A stretch of DNA of 64,000 bases, from contig CM030717.1 in assembly GCA_017979445.1 (NCBI GenBank), positions 13,688,086 through 13,752,085 of the forward strand, in the 5' to 3' direction. This DNA is from Akebia trifoliata (Eukaryota; Streptophyta; Magnoliopsida; Ranunculales; Lardizabalaceae). How positions within the stretch are numbered: the first letter of the stretch is position 1; the number at the start of each line of letters is the position of its first letter. This document shows positions 10,461-20,964 of this stretch, one piece after another. Under the pieces are notes generated by a model. The model made no database searches. It saw only the letters and a program-made list of their open reading frames with translations, and was not told where the DNA came from. The translations under genes and the position numbers were made by a program.

Positions 10461-12089
10461 CATAAAATAAAAAATAAAAATAAAACATGTTGTTCCATCG
10501 AGGAATCGATTTTCAATTCGATCTGAGAACTTGAAGCAATCGATATTGGTGGAGAAGTTGCAGAGAAATCTGTACTCAATCCATCTGAAAAACTCCTGTT
10601 TTAGCAAGTCGTAAGGTCTCTCTACATTGATCGTTCTCTCGTTCTCTGTGTTTTGATTCTGTTTGAGCGTGAAAGATTAATTTTGATTTGTTTCATTGTT
10701 TTTGTTTTTTGTTTTTTTTTTTCGAATTTCTGGTTGGGAGTTATTTCTTGTTGAGAATCCACGTTGCATCTCTTGGGCCGACATAAAATCTGTGAGAATT
10801 GAATTATCTCTTATGAATTAACATCAAGTTACTTGGATTGAATTTTGATTCTCAAGTCTATTGGTTCATCAATCGATTTTTTATTTGGATTTTTCTCTGC
10901 GTTTAAAAAAACAAAGAGGTTCAAATTAGTAAGAAGGAGAGGACTTTTGAAGAATTCAAATATGTTTTTAGATGCTTTTATAAATCTATATTTTTGGAGA
11001 CTAAAATGCAATTAATAAGGGAATAAAAAATGACTTTTCGAATCGATTACGGTTTATTGTTCTTCGAAATCTCCCGTTCTTTGCATTATGGATTAAAAGC
11101 CTGCTAACCAATCAAATCAGATTCGATCTGATTTAATGTTTTAAGGGGGAATAGAGAGAAATTTTGGATTTTTTTTTTGTTGCAGGGATGATAAAGAGTT
11201 TTTTTGTTAAACACCAACTTTTACCTATAGTACACGACATTTTGACTAATTTTGGTTGTGATTGCCACCTATGGATTGGTGTGATCTTAATTAAAGGGGG
11301 TGCAATAATAACGACTCATTTGTGAGTTACATGATTTTAATCTTTTTTTAGACTTTTGTTTTAATTTTTTTTTAAAATAAAAAAAAGCTCAAGTTTAGAG
11401 AGATTTTAGAGAATTATTATTAACACACCTTTGTTTACTTATAATGCCCCAATCTAAGTGTAAACAACTATTCACTTTTGAAGATGAGTGGTGTGATGTA
11501 AGTAAGCAACGGGTGTGCCAATAATATCTCTCAATTTTATCCCAATTGTTGTAAAAGACTAGTGACAGCATTTTCTTTAGCCAAGTGGTTTTTTTTTTTT
11601 TTGGCACAACATTTTCTCCTAATGACACCTCAATTGTGTGCAATTAACTTGGTGATTTACATAAAAAATTGGTGTGGTATTAGGAAAAAGTGGAATGCCA
11701 TTATTAGCTAAATTGATTGGTTGCACATTTTTTAGGACTTTGTTTTGTTTTGTTTTTAGTAATTTCTTTATAAAAAAAAAGATTTCTTTTCTTTGAAAAA
11801 TCAATTTGTTTATTTAAAAAAAAAAAAAAAAACAGGATTTATGCCCCTTCATCCTACAACCATCATTCTATCATCAATTTAACATCTATAGGAATTTCAA
11901 ATTACTCTGGGTCACCCAAAATAACCCTGGATTGGACCTTAAAAATTATAAAAATTATGTCTATTGCGATGTTTGGGTTTGATCAATTATTTTATGCCAT
12001 GCTCGTTAATTGATTTGCCATTGATCTTGATTATATATATAGTTGAAGTGCTTATTTGTGATTTTAATAATGTTATTGGATTGGTATTT

Positions 12090-12960
12090 ATTTTGACTAA
12101 TATTTATGTGAAATCCAATGTATGATGATATGATTAGGCCCATAGGCCCATGTGTTTGAAAAGGCCCTGGGCACACCCCACCCTGTTTTACACACACCAC
12201 ATGCACGTTTGCATGTCCCAATATATAGTCAACGTAGCACTAATGTGTGGCCCGATCTCTTCGGAGATGGGATGTCATTCATGAAAATCACAACTCCAGT
12301 CACGTACCTTAGGGTATATTAAACTAGCGCATCAGTACCGTCTGATCAGGTAACTCTAAAAGGTATATCGATGCACTTAGGCTAGAGCGACCTTAGCCTT
12401 TGACCTATTGTAAGTCACACAGTCACATGTCCCGTTTGCTGACGTAATACTAGTACGTGGTCGGTCCCTTAGTGGGATGCTAAACCATTTATGAAAGCTA
12501 CAACCCTAGATTCGTACCTATACGGTATATCAAGATAATCTAAGTTCACCAATTGCACTTTTTGGTCAAAATCTGTACCTAAGCGAGATCCTGCTCCAAT
12601 GTATTATGATACTAAGAGGATAGACTATGTCTATTCTAGAAAATAGATGATTTAAGAGTGCCTTTATTCAAGCATCATGCGCCACTTCTGATCTAGGGAT
12701 TAAACTGACTGGTTTTGACTTCAGAGATGTAGGTTGGAGTTTTAGATTATCACTTATACGGTATATCAAACCAAACCACCACATATCGTTTGATTGAGTA
12801 CGCTCGAGAGGTATATGGGTGCACTTGGGTAAGGGTGGCCAAATAAATTGCACTACACGTAATAAACCTAGAATCTAGAAACCTTCATATAACTCACAAC
12901 CTGAACTGACTATGGGTATTCTTTGGTTGCTCTATTTAATCCAACCAACAAATAAGTAGG
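12090..12960 (+). repeat. Element B block homologous to element C 26,640-27,560 (reversed)
   Basis: Shared phrases include 'cccataggcccat', a block near GGGCACACCCCACCCTG, 'tcacgtaccttagggtata', a CCGTCTGATCAGGT motif and 'ggtatatcaaacca'. Within the block a unit of about 200-230 bp recurs two or three times, each with a 'tacggtatatcaa' phrase. No coding sequence. This is the long leader that the two elements have in common. Confidence 0.7.
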
Positions 12961-14809
12961 TGGACTGATCCAGACCATTCAAACTAAACCCATTATATCG
13001 GCCCGACCCAATCGGTGAAATGTACTAATCAATTTGAACCAATTAAACCAGTTGGCCCAATTGACAAATAGATCAAACTGATCAATACCAAATCAGTTGG
13101 ATTAATTGGTTTTACTTTTAAAGATCTATACTATTTTATACCAAATAGATGCGATCCTAAGGTCAAAATGTTTTTATCAAAGGTTCAATCATAACCAGGG
13201 GTAGACCCGCGTCTAACCTTTCTCACTTTCTTAGTCAACATAGAGTTATAGTGCATTTGGATTCGATATTTCCCACCAAATGGCTAATTTATATCAAAAT
13301 TTTAATCATGTGATTTCCGTCAAATCTTCATAATCGATGGTTAATCTTAGGTGCTCGTAAACGTTCTAAACCCTCATCTGTGTCATTTTGAATCCGTCAA
13401 AAGAGTCGTCTAGTCAAAGTACCAATGTCAAGTCCAAGTAGTCCATCCACCCAGAAAGACCTTCTCACTTTGTAGATAATTGTCCTTGAGTTTTCTTTGA
13501 ATTTCAATTCAATTTTCGTCAGTCTTTAAATCCAATTAGTTGTTTCAGTTACGTTAGTCTTTTTTCAACTCTCGAGTCTTTGACGAGTTTGTCAATTTAT
13601 GTTTTTTAATTCCAATAAAATAAAGAAGTTTTTGATTATCATGCGTGTAATAACGATTTGAGCATAATATCAAATATGAAGAATGCATCAGAACTCATTA
13701 ATTGAACTTGATAAATATTGGAATTAAAGAGTACACTCAAGAAGTGCAAATTTGTACTGTATTATTCCCAGGGGAAGATGAGAGAATTATAAATTTACTT
13801 GAGAAATTCAACAACATTCCTATTTGGTCTCATGATGATATATTAATAGATTGCACCAAAATAGATCAAGTTTTAAAGTTGATAATCAACTTCAAAATCA
13901 AAGATTATCAGTCAAGAATGATGTAGTTGAAACCATCGACAAAGGTGTTAAGATCCACAAGAAGGAATTAATCATGTTTTTCACTCGAGTGAAAAGAATT
14001 CTCATTCACAAAATAATATGAGATTTTTTTCGAAGTTTGAAAAGGATTGAATGAGTCAATGTCAAATACAAAGAACTCAATCACACTTAATTTCGTAGAA
14101 GAAAACTGAAGATTACTCCTTCTCAGAAGAAGACTGAAGATTACTCATTTTCAAAAGAAGACTTTACTCGAGAGAGCAATCTAGATACCGAGTTCCTAGA
14201 ACTTTAACCAAATTAATTAGTATTTCACCAAATGAAGCCTTTTTTGATCGAACTATTTTCCTATTTTACCAAGAAAAAGATAACCTTTCTAGCCCTTTGC
14301 AGTCTTTCAAAAAAATCAATAGCCTCTTTTTTTTTCTAAACCACACCAACCAACCTCGGGAGGTGAATCTTTGTTTGAACTAAGTTTTGACCTGATCTCA
14401 AAAGAAAAAAAGAAATATTTGGGGTACGTAGGCAATTTGAGAAGTTACGTCAAGCCCGGTCATACCAAAAAAAATTATTCTCTTAAGAAAAGTGTCATCT
14501 AAATGGAAAATCTCATATTAAAATATTCAAAAGAAAAGAATGTCAAACTAGGGGCATTAGAAAAAAGAATCAAAAGAATTGATAAAAAGAAAAGAATGAC
14601 AAACTATGGGCATTTAGAAAAAAATTAAAATAATTGATAGAAAAAAGAAAATATCAAATTAGGGGCATTTTGGGGAAGTTGAGCCTTATACTTTTTCTTT
14701 CTAAACCATATCCTAAGCCCACCTATTAAGTCCTCTTGATTGTTAATTGACTTGGTTAAGGTGTAAGGAACTAAGAAACTGTCAAGTTAAATATTCAAGA
14801 TCATCGAGA
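12961..14809 (+). other. Element B internal region 2: no clear gene
   Basis: AT-rich non-coding sequence. At 14,480-14,690 a degenerate repeat of about 58 bp recurs around 'aggggcatt' and 'gatagaaaaaagaaaa'. A short frame at 13,702-13,926 is listed separately. Confidence 0.4.
13702..13926 (+). pseudogene. Possible RT N-terminal scrap of element B
   Basis: The 74-residue frame contains RIINLLEKFNNIPIWSHDDI, which resembles the Tat pre-RT segment (compare LRSYQDILAWSYEYM in element A). The rest does not match, and no palm motif follows. It could be chance; it is the only trace of pol I see in B. Confidence 0.3.
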
Positions 14810-14814
14810 AAAAA

Positions 14815-15015
14815 GAGAAGTCCGCTAAGTCAAAAACCTGAAAATGCGACTTAGGCAAAAGTTAGGGCATAACCATAAAAAAGAAAGCCTGCTAAGTTGA
14901 AAACCTGAAAAGACAACCTAGGCAAAAATCAAGGCATCATTAGAAAAATAAAAGAAAAACCCACTAGGTTGAAAACCTGGAAAGACAACCTAAACGAAAA
15001 TTAAGGCATCATCAA
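14815..15015 (+). repeat. Constant-loop, variable-stem hairpin array, element B
   Basis: Three tandem units of about 60-70 bp. Stems are CTAAGTC (14,825-14,831) with GACTTAG (14,848-14,854); CTAAGTTG (14,892-14,899) with CAACCTAG (14,914-14,921); and CTAGGTTG (14,964-14,971) with CAACCTAA (14,986-14,993). The loop keeps AAAACCTG-GAAA wording. The same loop, reversed, is found in element C at 23,820-24,060 with other stems. Confidence 0.8.
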
Positions 15016-15629
15016 ATGGGAGGAAAGGTCCCATCAAGAAGAAAAATTTAGAAGGAAATTTGTGCAGAAACTAGGAAATGCAAAACCATTCAAGCCACAA
15101 CATTCGTTTTTCAACTAAGAGTTCACATCTGACGAAGACAATGTTGAAGTCAAAAAAATCAGAAGTCATCTTGAACATTGTAAGATCTTCAAGAGTATGT
15201 TTATTTGTTCAAGTATTCACTAATGGAAGATGTAGAATCATCAACCACTTTGAAGAGAAAGATTTTCTATTCTAATATTTATCAAAAAAAAATTTAAGTC
15301 TAGCTCAAGCATTTTTCAAAAGAAAATGATCAAATTCCTTATTGCACATATGATAATCGTAAGAGTCTTGAAAATTTAAAGGAATGCCAATTCTTCTATA
15401 TGTCATATATCAGAGTCCATAGCTACAGTTTCGTAATCAAGTTCCAACTAAAGCCAACCTTGAAACTATGGGCATTTTTGAAAGTTTTTGTGATTCCAAA
15501 GTTTTGTTCTTAATTACATAATCAAAAAGAAAATCTTATTTAAAAGTTCGATGAAGTTCAATGATAATTATGAATCCAGATGCGTGATAAGCCAATATAG
15601 GCCCGATCTTTCAAACTTTGAGCTCAATT
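15016..15629 (+). other. Element B internal region 3: no gene seen
   Basis: AT-rich, A-rich on the plus strand. The short frame at 15,078-15,275 shows no motif. Confidence 0.4.
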
Positions 15630-16440
15630 TTGAATCATATAATAAATTAATACGATTGTTTAAGTTCCTATAAATCTAAGCCCGAGAAACGTGGCTTAGT
15701 AAGTTCGAGTCCGAGAAAAAAGACTCCAACTTTTTTTGAATCATAGAATGAATTAATAGGATTGTTTAAATTCCTATAAATCTAAATCCGAGAAACGTGG
15801 CTTAGTAAGTTCGAGTCCGAGAAACGAGACTCCAACTTTTTTTTAATCATAGAATGAATTAATAGGATTGTTTAAGTTTCTATAAATCTGAGCCTGAGAA
15901 ACGTGGCTTAGTAAGTTCGAGTCCAGAAATGAGACTCCAACTTTTTTTGAATCATAGAATGAATTAATAGGATTGTTTAAGTTCCTATAAATCTAAGTCC
16001 GAGAAATGTGATTTAGTAAGTTCGAGTCCGAGAAATGAAACTCCAACTTTTTTTGAATCATAGAATGAATTAATAGAATTGTTTAAGGTACTATAAATCT
16101 AAGCCCGAGAAACATGGCTTAGTAAGTTCGAGTCTGAGAAACGAGACTCTAACTTTTTTGAATCATAGAATGAATTAATAAGATTTTTTAAGTTCCTATA
16201 AATTTAAGCTCGAGAAAAGTGGCTTAATAAGTTCGAGCCCGAGAAACGAGACTCTAACTTTTTTTTAATCATAGAATGAATTAACAGGATTGTTTAAATT
16301 GTTGTACACCTTAGCTTGAGAAGTGTGGCTCTAATGAGTTCGAGTCCGAGAAACGAGACTCCAATTTTTGAATTATAGAATGAATTAACAGGATTGTTTA
16401 AGTTCCTTAGCCCGAGTAGCATAGTTACAATAGGCTCGAG
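15630..16440 (+). repeat. 105-bp tandem array with two alternating hairpins, element B
   Basis: The phrase 'gaatcatagaatgaatt' recurs about every 105 bp from 15,738, giving roughly seven to eight units. Each unit holds two hairpins around a near-constant CGAGAAACG core: TAAGCC-core-GGCTTA and GAGTC-core-GACTC. Changes in one arm are often matched or kept as G-T wobble in the other (TGAGCC with GGCTTA, TAAGTC with GATTTA). The array decays toward 16,440. Confidence 0.85.
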
Positions 16441-16905
16441 TCTGATAAACGACTCAAACTTTTTCAAACTCTAAAAAAGAATTTTAAATAAGATTTAACG
16501 AAGTTCCTACAATGTTATGACTCCAATTACCTCATTGTTTAACCTTGTCATCATTATTTTCATTGCATAAGCACATTTCAATTTTGAATCATTATTGTCA
16601 GTGGGAGAAGATCTTTAGGACCTAATACATTTTTACTCAGTAAGCATCACACCACTGCACACACGTACACTTTTACATTAGTCAAAGAGAATTTTCTAAA
16701 ATTCAAAGATCTGACATCGTCAGTGAAAGTTCAAGCTTGAAGACCTAACAACTTTTAGTTCGAGGAGAGTTTTACGCTCAAAGATCTGAACGTCTCGACG
16801 AATTGTTAAATCAGGCTACAAAATGAACTGTCACTAGCTTTGGCATTCAGATATTGCACTATCTACCAAAATAGAATTGCTATCTAGTTTGCTTCAACCC
16901 TCTAT
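16441..16905 (+). other. Element B 3' untranslated region
   Basis: Non-coding. The last 170 bp (from about 16,750), with 'gaactgtcactagctttgg' and 'cactatctaccaaaatag', are homologous to the reverse complement of 20,176-20,340 in element C, so this segment between the arrays and the polypurine tract is conserved in the family. Confidence 0.6.
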
Positions 16906-16919
16906 CAAAGAGGGGCATC
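16906..16919 (+). promoter_or_regulatory. Polypurine tract of element B
   Basis: CAAAGAGGGGCATC immediately precedes the LTR start TGTAGACACCC at 16,920. Confidence 0.85.
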
Positions 16920-17984
16920 TGTAGACACCCTATTTTTGCACTTGCCTGATTAATCAACTCGTCAACCTGGTCACAACGGTTCCCAATGATGGATGATCAT
17001 TCCAATACTTTATTTGTTACCAGATATATTTTAGAAATTCAGATGAGGTATCTCAAATTAACAAAACTATAGAAACTACGCTACGCTAGAAAACTATAAT
17101 CCCAAAAACATAGAAATCATCATTTCACAAACAAAAAGAAGCTTTACGATAAAAATCACTAAAAAATGATCAAATTATCAAAATACCCCTAACATCAAAA
17201 CATCCCTAGATCCTATATTACGCTTATAAAAACCCTTTCAAACACATAAAACAATAAATAGAAGCTAAATAAATCATTTCGTCAATTTTTACAAAATTTG
17301 ACAAAATTACAAAAATGCCCCTCATAAAATTCACGACCATTTCGTATAAATTTTTTTTATAAATGATACAAACCAATATTCCCATTTAATTCCTTATGAA
17401 AAATCGATTCCAAAACATCCCGGAACATTGAAAAACGACTTAAAACGCAAAAAGTCTTCTCCGTGGGTAAAATGGGAATTTTATAATTTTAATAATTAAA
17501 ATTTTCTAAATTCATAATTAAAATATTAATTAATATAAAGTGAAATGCTAATTAAAATTAAAGTTAATTAAGTAAGACTAAAGTCAAAATCTTAAAGTAA
17601 ATCAAGTAAGACTAAAGTCAATAAAGTAAAACTAAAGTCAAAATTAAAGTCAATAAAGTAAGACTAAAGTCAAAATCTTAAAGTCAATCAAGTGAGACTA
17701 AAGTCAATCAAGTAAGGCTAAAGTCAAAATCTTACAGTCAATCAAGTAAGACTAGAAATCAAAATCTTAAAGTCAAGCAAGTGAGACTAAAAATCAAAAC
17801 CCTAATAGAATTCTAATTAAACATTAATTTCTATTTAAAACAATTCTAATTAAACTATAACTCCACCTAAAATAATTCTAATTAAATTATAACTCTATTT
17901 AAAATAATTCTAATTAAACATTAACTATATTTAAAATAATTTTAATTAAATACTAACTCTATCAAAACAAGCACTTAGAAAATC

Positions 17985-17992
17985 TATAAATA
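17985..17992 (+). promoter_or_regulatory. TATA box, element B 3' LTR
   Basis: TATAAATA before GGGG, the counterpart of 8,993-9,000. Confidence 0.6.
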
Positions 17993-18402
17993 GGGGTCCC
18001 TACAACCTATTTTCGTATGAAAAAATAAATCCTAAGAAAAGTAGGTCAAAAAGCTTCCCTAGCCTCCCATAAACCCGAATTTTGAAGTCCTAATTCCTTA
18101 CCTAAGATCCATATCCCAACTTTAGCTCAAAAAACACCTAGAAGCTCTTCAAAAATACCTAGAAATCCAGAAATAATCAAAAAATTCATATCTAAGAAGA
18201 AAGTACGTCGTCTTGGAGATTTGGAGTGAATCCAGTGATAGAATGAAACGAGGAGTGTTGTACAAAGAGTTGTGCTATCAGATCTGAGGGAATAAAACCG
18301 TTGCATTTGTAAAGATATTTTTTTTTATTATTTAGGTCTTTTTAGCAATGTAGTTCTATTTGAGAATAAGTAGAGACCGACATTTGCCGGACGAGGTTGG
18401 TG

Positions 18403-18407
18403 CCTAA
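18403..18407. repeat. Target site duplication of element C, left copy
   Basis: CCTAA directly precedes the LTR start TGAAAGCG at 18,408. The identical CCTAA follows the other LTR end at 31,529-31,533. Five base pairs is the size expected for Ty3/gypsy integrase. Confidence 0.95.
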
Positions 18408-19005
18408 TGAAAGCGCCCTCGATCCGCGGGGTGCGCGGATCCGCTTTTGACCCTTGAGGTTTGGGAGTCGCCACCTAGTTTAGGTCTAGGAACCATAAAT
18501 GACTCTACAATGGATAAAAAAAAAAACTAATCTACATAGAAATCTGAATCCGGGGATCATGTTACGGGGTTGGAAGGTGTTAGGCACCAACCCCGCCCGG
18601 CCAATGCCGGTCTCTACTTATCCCAAATAGATCTACATCGCTAATGATAAACTAGATTCAAAAAAATAATAAAAATTTACCTTTGATCTGCAAAGGTGCT
18701 ATTCCCTCAGATCTGAAAATGAACAGTTCCTTGCACCGTACTCCTTGCTTCGTTTTGTCTCCGGATCTGATTCCTGATCTCCGAGGCAAGGTGTCTCTTA
18801 CTTGGATCTGGATGCTTTGAATTTGTGGTAGATTTTTGGGGTGTTTTTGAGAGGTTTTGGGTGTTTTTTAGGCTAAAATCGGAGTAGGGGTGTTAGGGAA
18901 GGAGTTGGGGCTCCAAAATTAGGATTTTGGGGAGGTTATGGAGGCTTCTTCACCTACTTTTTCTAGGGTTTTTTCTTTGATACGAAAATGGGGTGTGGAG
19001 GCTCT

Positions 19006-19013
19006 TATTTATA
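19006..19013 (-). promoter_or_regulatory. TATA box, element C 3' LTR
   Basis: TATAAATA on the minus strand, downstream (in element sense) of the GACTTTAGTC-type U3 repeats at 19,040-19,385. The identical site is at 30,365-30,372 in the 5' LTR. Confidence 0.6.
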
Positions 19014-19039
19014 AAGTTTTTTAGAAGCATTAGGGTTTG

Positions 19040-19385
19040 ATTAGGGTTTCAATTAGGGTTTTGACTTAGTCTTTAGGGTTTTAGGGTTTTGACTTTAGTC
19101 TTATGAGATTGACTTGATTAGTTTTAGATTAGGGTTTGGATTTAGGGTTTTGACCTTAGTCTTATGAGATTGACTTGATTAGGGTTTTGATTTAGGGTTT
19201 TGACCTTAGTCTTATGAGATTGACTCGATTAGTTTAGATTAGGGTTTTGACTTTAGTCTTAATTGATTGACTTTTAATATCTTGACTTTAGTCTTGCTTA
19301 ATTGACTTTAATTTTGACTTCAGTCTCACTTGATTGACTTTAATACCTTAACTTCAGTCTTGCTTGATTTACTTTTAATTTTTGG
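19040..19385 (-). repeat. U3 subrepeats of element C 3' LTR
   Basis: Repeats of 'gactttagtcttatgagatt' and 'agggttttgac' wording, the reversed counterpart of 8,560-8,815 in B. Many units hold the palindrome GACTTTAGTC. The 12-bp indel between the two element C LTRs lies at the edge of this array, as expected for slippage. Confidence 0.7.
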
Positions 19386-20157
19386 AGAACCTCCCTCTAA
19401 AATATCTTTAATTCTTTGGACCCCCAAATGGAGGGGTCCTTAAAGAAATATCCCACGAACCCTCAACAATTTTACCTGAGGGTCCAATTAATCGATTTTT
19501 GAGGTTCAAAGTTTTGAATTAATTTCATTAATGTTTCACTTTAAATATTTAATGTTTTATTTATTAATTTCGAATTTTTTAATTATGAGAATTGTGAAAT
19601 TACCGTTTTGCCCCCGGAGAGGACTTTTCACGTTTCAAGTCGGTTTTTAATGTTCTAGGATGTTTTAGAATCGGTTTTTCGTAAGGAATTCAATGAGAAT
19701 GTTAGTTTGTGTCATTTATGAAAATTTTTATGTGAAATTATTGTGAATTTTATGAGGGGCATTTTCGTAATTTTGTCAAATTCTGTTAAAATTGGTGAAA
19801 TGATTTATTTGGTTCCGATTTGTTATTTTATGTGTTCGAGAGAGTTTTCCTAAGCGTAACGTAGGCTCTAGGGTTGTTTTGAGGTTAGGGGTATTTTGGT
19901 AATTTAATCATTTTTAGTGATTTTTATCGTGAAGCTTCTTTTTGGTTTGCAAGATGATGATTTCTAGGTTTCTGGAGTCACATTTTCCTAGCGTAGCGTG
20001 GTTTCTAAGTTTTGTCAGTTTGAGATACCTCATCCGGATTTCTGAAACATATCTGGTAACAAAATAAAGCATTGGAATAGACATCCATCATTGGGAACCT
20101 TTGCGATCGGGTTGACGACTTGATTAATCAGGCGGATGCAAAAATGGGGTGTCTACA

Positions 20158-20175
20158 GATGCCCCTCTTTGGCAG
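20158..20175 (-). promoter_or_regulatory. Polypurine tract of element C
   Basis: On the minus strand this reads CTGCCAAAGAGGGGCATC, directly before the LTR start TGTAGACACC. Confidence 0.85.
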
Positions 20176-20494
20176 AGGATTGAAGCAAACTAGATAGCAA
20201 ATCTATTTTGGTAGATAGTGCGATATCCGAATGCCAAAGCTAGTGACAGTTCATTTTGCAGCCTGATTTAGCAATTCGTCGAAGTGTTCGGATCCTTGAG
20301 GGTAAAGCTCTCCCCGAATCAAAAGGTTGTCAGGTCCTTGAGCGAGAACTCTCACTGACAGTGTCAGATCCTTGAATCTTAAAGAATTCTCCCTGACTAA
20401 AAGAACAAGTGTGCAAGTGTGTGCACTGTGTGAAACTGAGTAAAATCTGAGCATAAACTAAGCATAACTGAGCATAAATTGAGCATAAAAAAAT
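20176..20494 (-). other. Element C 3' untranslated region with short seed repeats
   Basis: The first 165 bp are shared with element B (16,750-16,905). At about 20,431-20,486 the phrase 'gagcataa' recurs several times in a row ('ctgagcataaactaagcata' and so on). This phrase is also part of each unit of the 34-bp array 500 bp away, so it may be an early form of that repeat. Confidence 0.55.
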
Positions 20495-20958
20495 TGAATG
20501 TCTTACTTTACCTACCATGGGTGAAAATGTAATAAACAATTTTTTTTTTTTGAAAAGTTTTACTCTACCTACTCGGGGTGAAAGAGTAATGAACTATTTT
20601 TTCTAGGAGTCCTACTCTACCTACTCGGGGTGAAAGAGTAATGAATTCTTTTTCGGGAGTTCTACTCTACCTACTCGGGGTGAAAGAGTAATGAACTATT
20701 TTTTTCTGGGAGTTTTACTCTACCTACTCAGGGTGAAAGAGTAATGAACAAATTTTTTTTTGGAAAGTTTTACTCTACCTACTCAGGGTGAAAGAGTAAT
20801 GAATTCTTTTTCGGGAGTTCTACTCTACCTACTCGGGGTGAAAGAGTAATGAACTATTTTTTCTGGGAGTTTTACTCTACCTACTCAGGGTGAGAGAGTA
20901 ATGAACTATTTTTTCTGGGAGTCCTACTCTACATACTCGGGGTGAAAGAGTAATGGAC
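20495..20958 (-). repeat. 52-bp tandem hairpin array, element C
   Basis: TACTCTACC recurs at 20,561, 20,613, 20,663, 20,716, 20,771, 20,821, 20,873 and 20,925 (period 50-55 bp), with one decayed unit before. Each unit has arms TACTCT and AGAGTA around a constant 'acctactcggggtgaa' loop. Confidence 0.85.
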
Positions 20959-20964
20959 TTATTT

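Larger units (their letters stand above)
9608..12089 (+). other. Element B internal region 1: non-coding, simple repeats, gene-like leader
   Basis: No coding domain. Two copies of a 'ccctaaataatg' phrase occur near 9,800 and 10,000. A (TA)n tract is at 10,083-10,152. At 10,330-11,190 the sequence resembles a plant gene leader: CT-rich, then a possible intron from GTAAG at about 10,614 to a pyrimidine tract and TTGTTGCAG at about 11,184. The remainder is AT-rich with long A and T runs. Confidence 0.45.
16920..18407 (+). repeat. Element B 3' LTR, left part
   Basis: It starts TGTAGACACCC and follows the 5' LTR at 7,934 through the U3 subrepeats (17,560-17,800), the TATA box and the region with 'agagttgtgctatcagatctgag'. 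It is interrupted after CCTAA at 18,403-18,407 by element C and resumes at 31,529 with the duplicated CCTAA. Confidence 0.85.
18408..20157 (-). repeat. Element C 3' LTR
   Basis: On the plus strand it starts TGAAAGCGCC and ends GGGGTGTCTACA. It is 1,750 bp, 13 bp shorter than the other LTR because of a missing 12-bp TTTTAGGGTTTC block near 19,040 and one T near 18,855. Confidence 0.95.

Noticed and set aside
14815..16440. tRNA genes in the hairpin arrays
   Set aside because: Single hairpins only; no cloverleaf, no A and B boxes at the right spacing.
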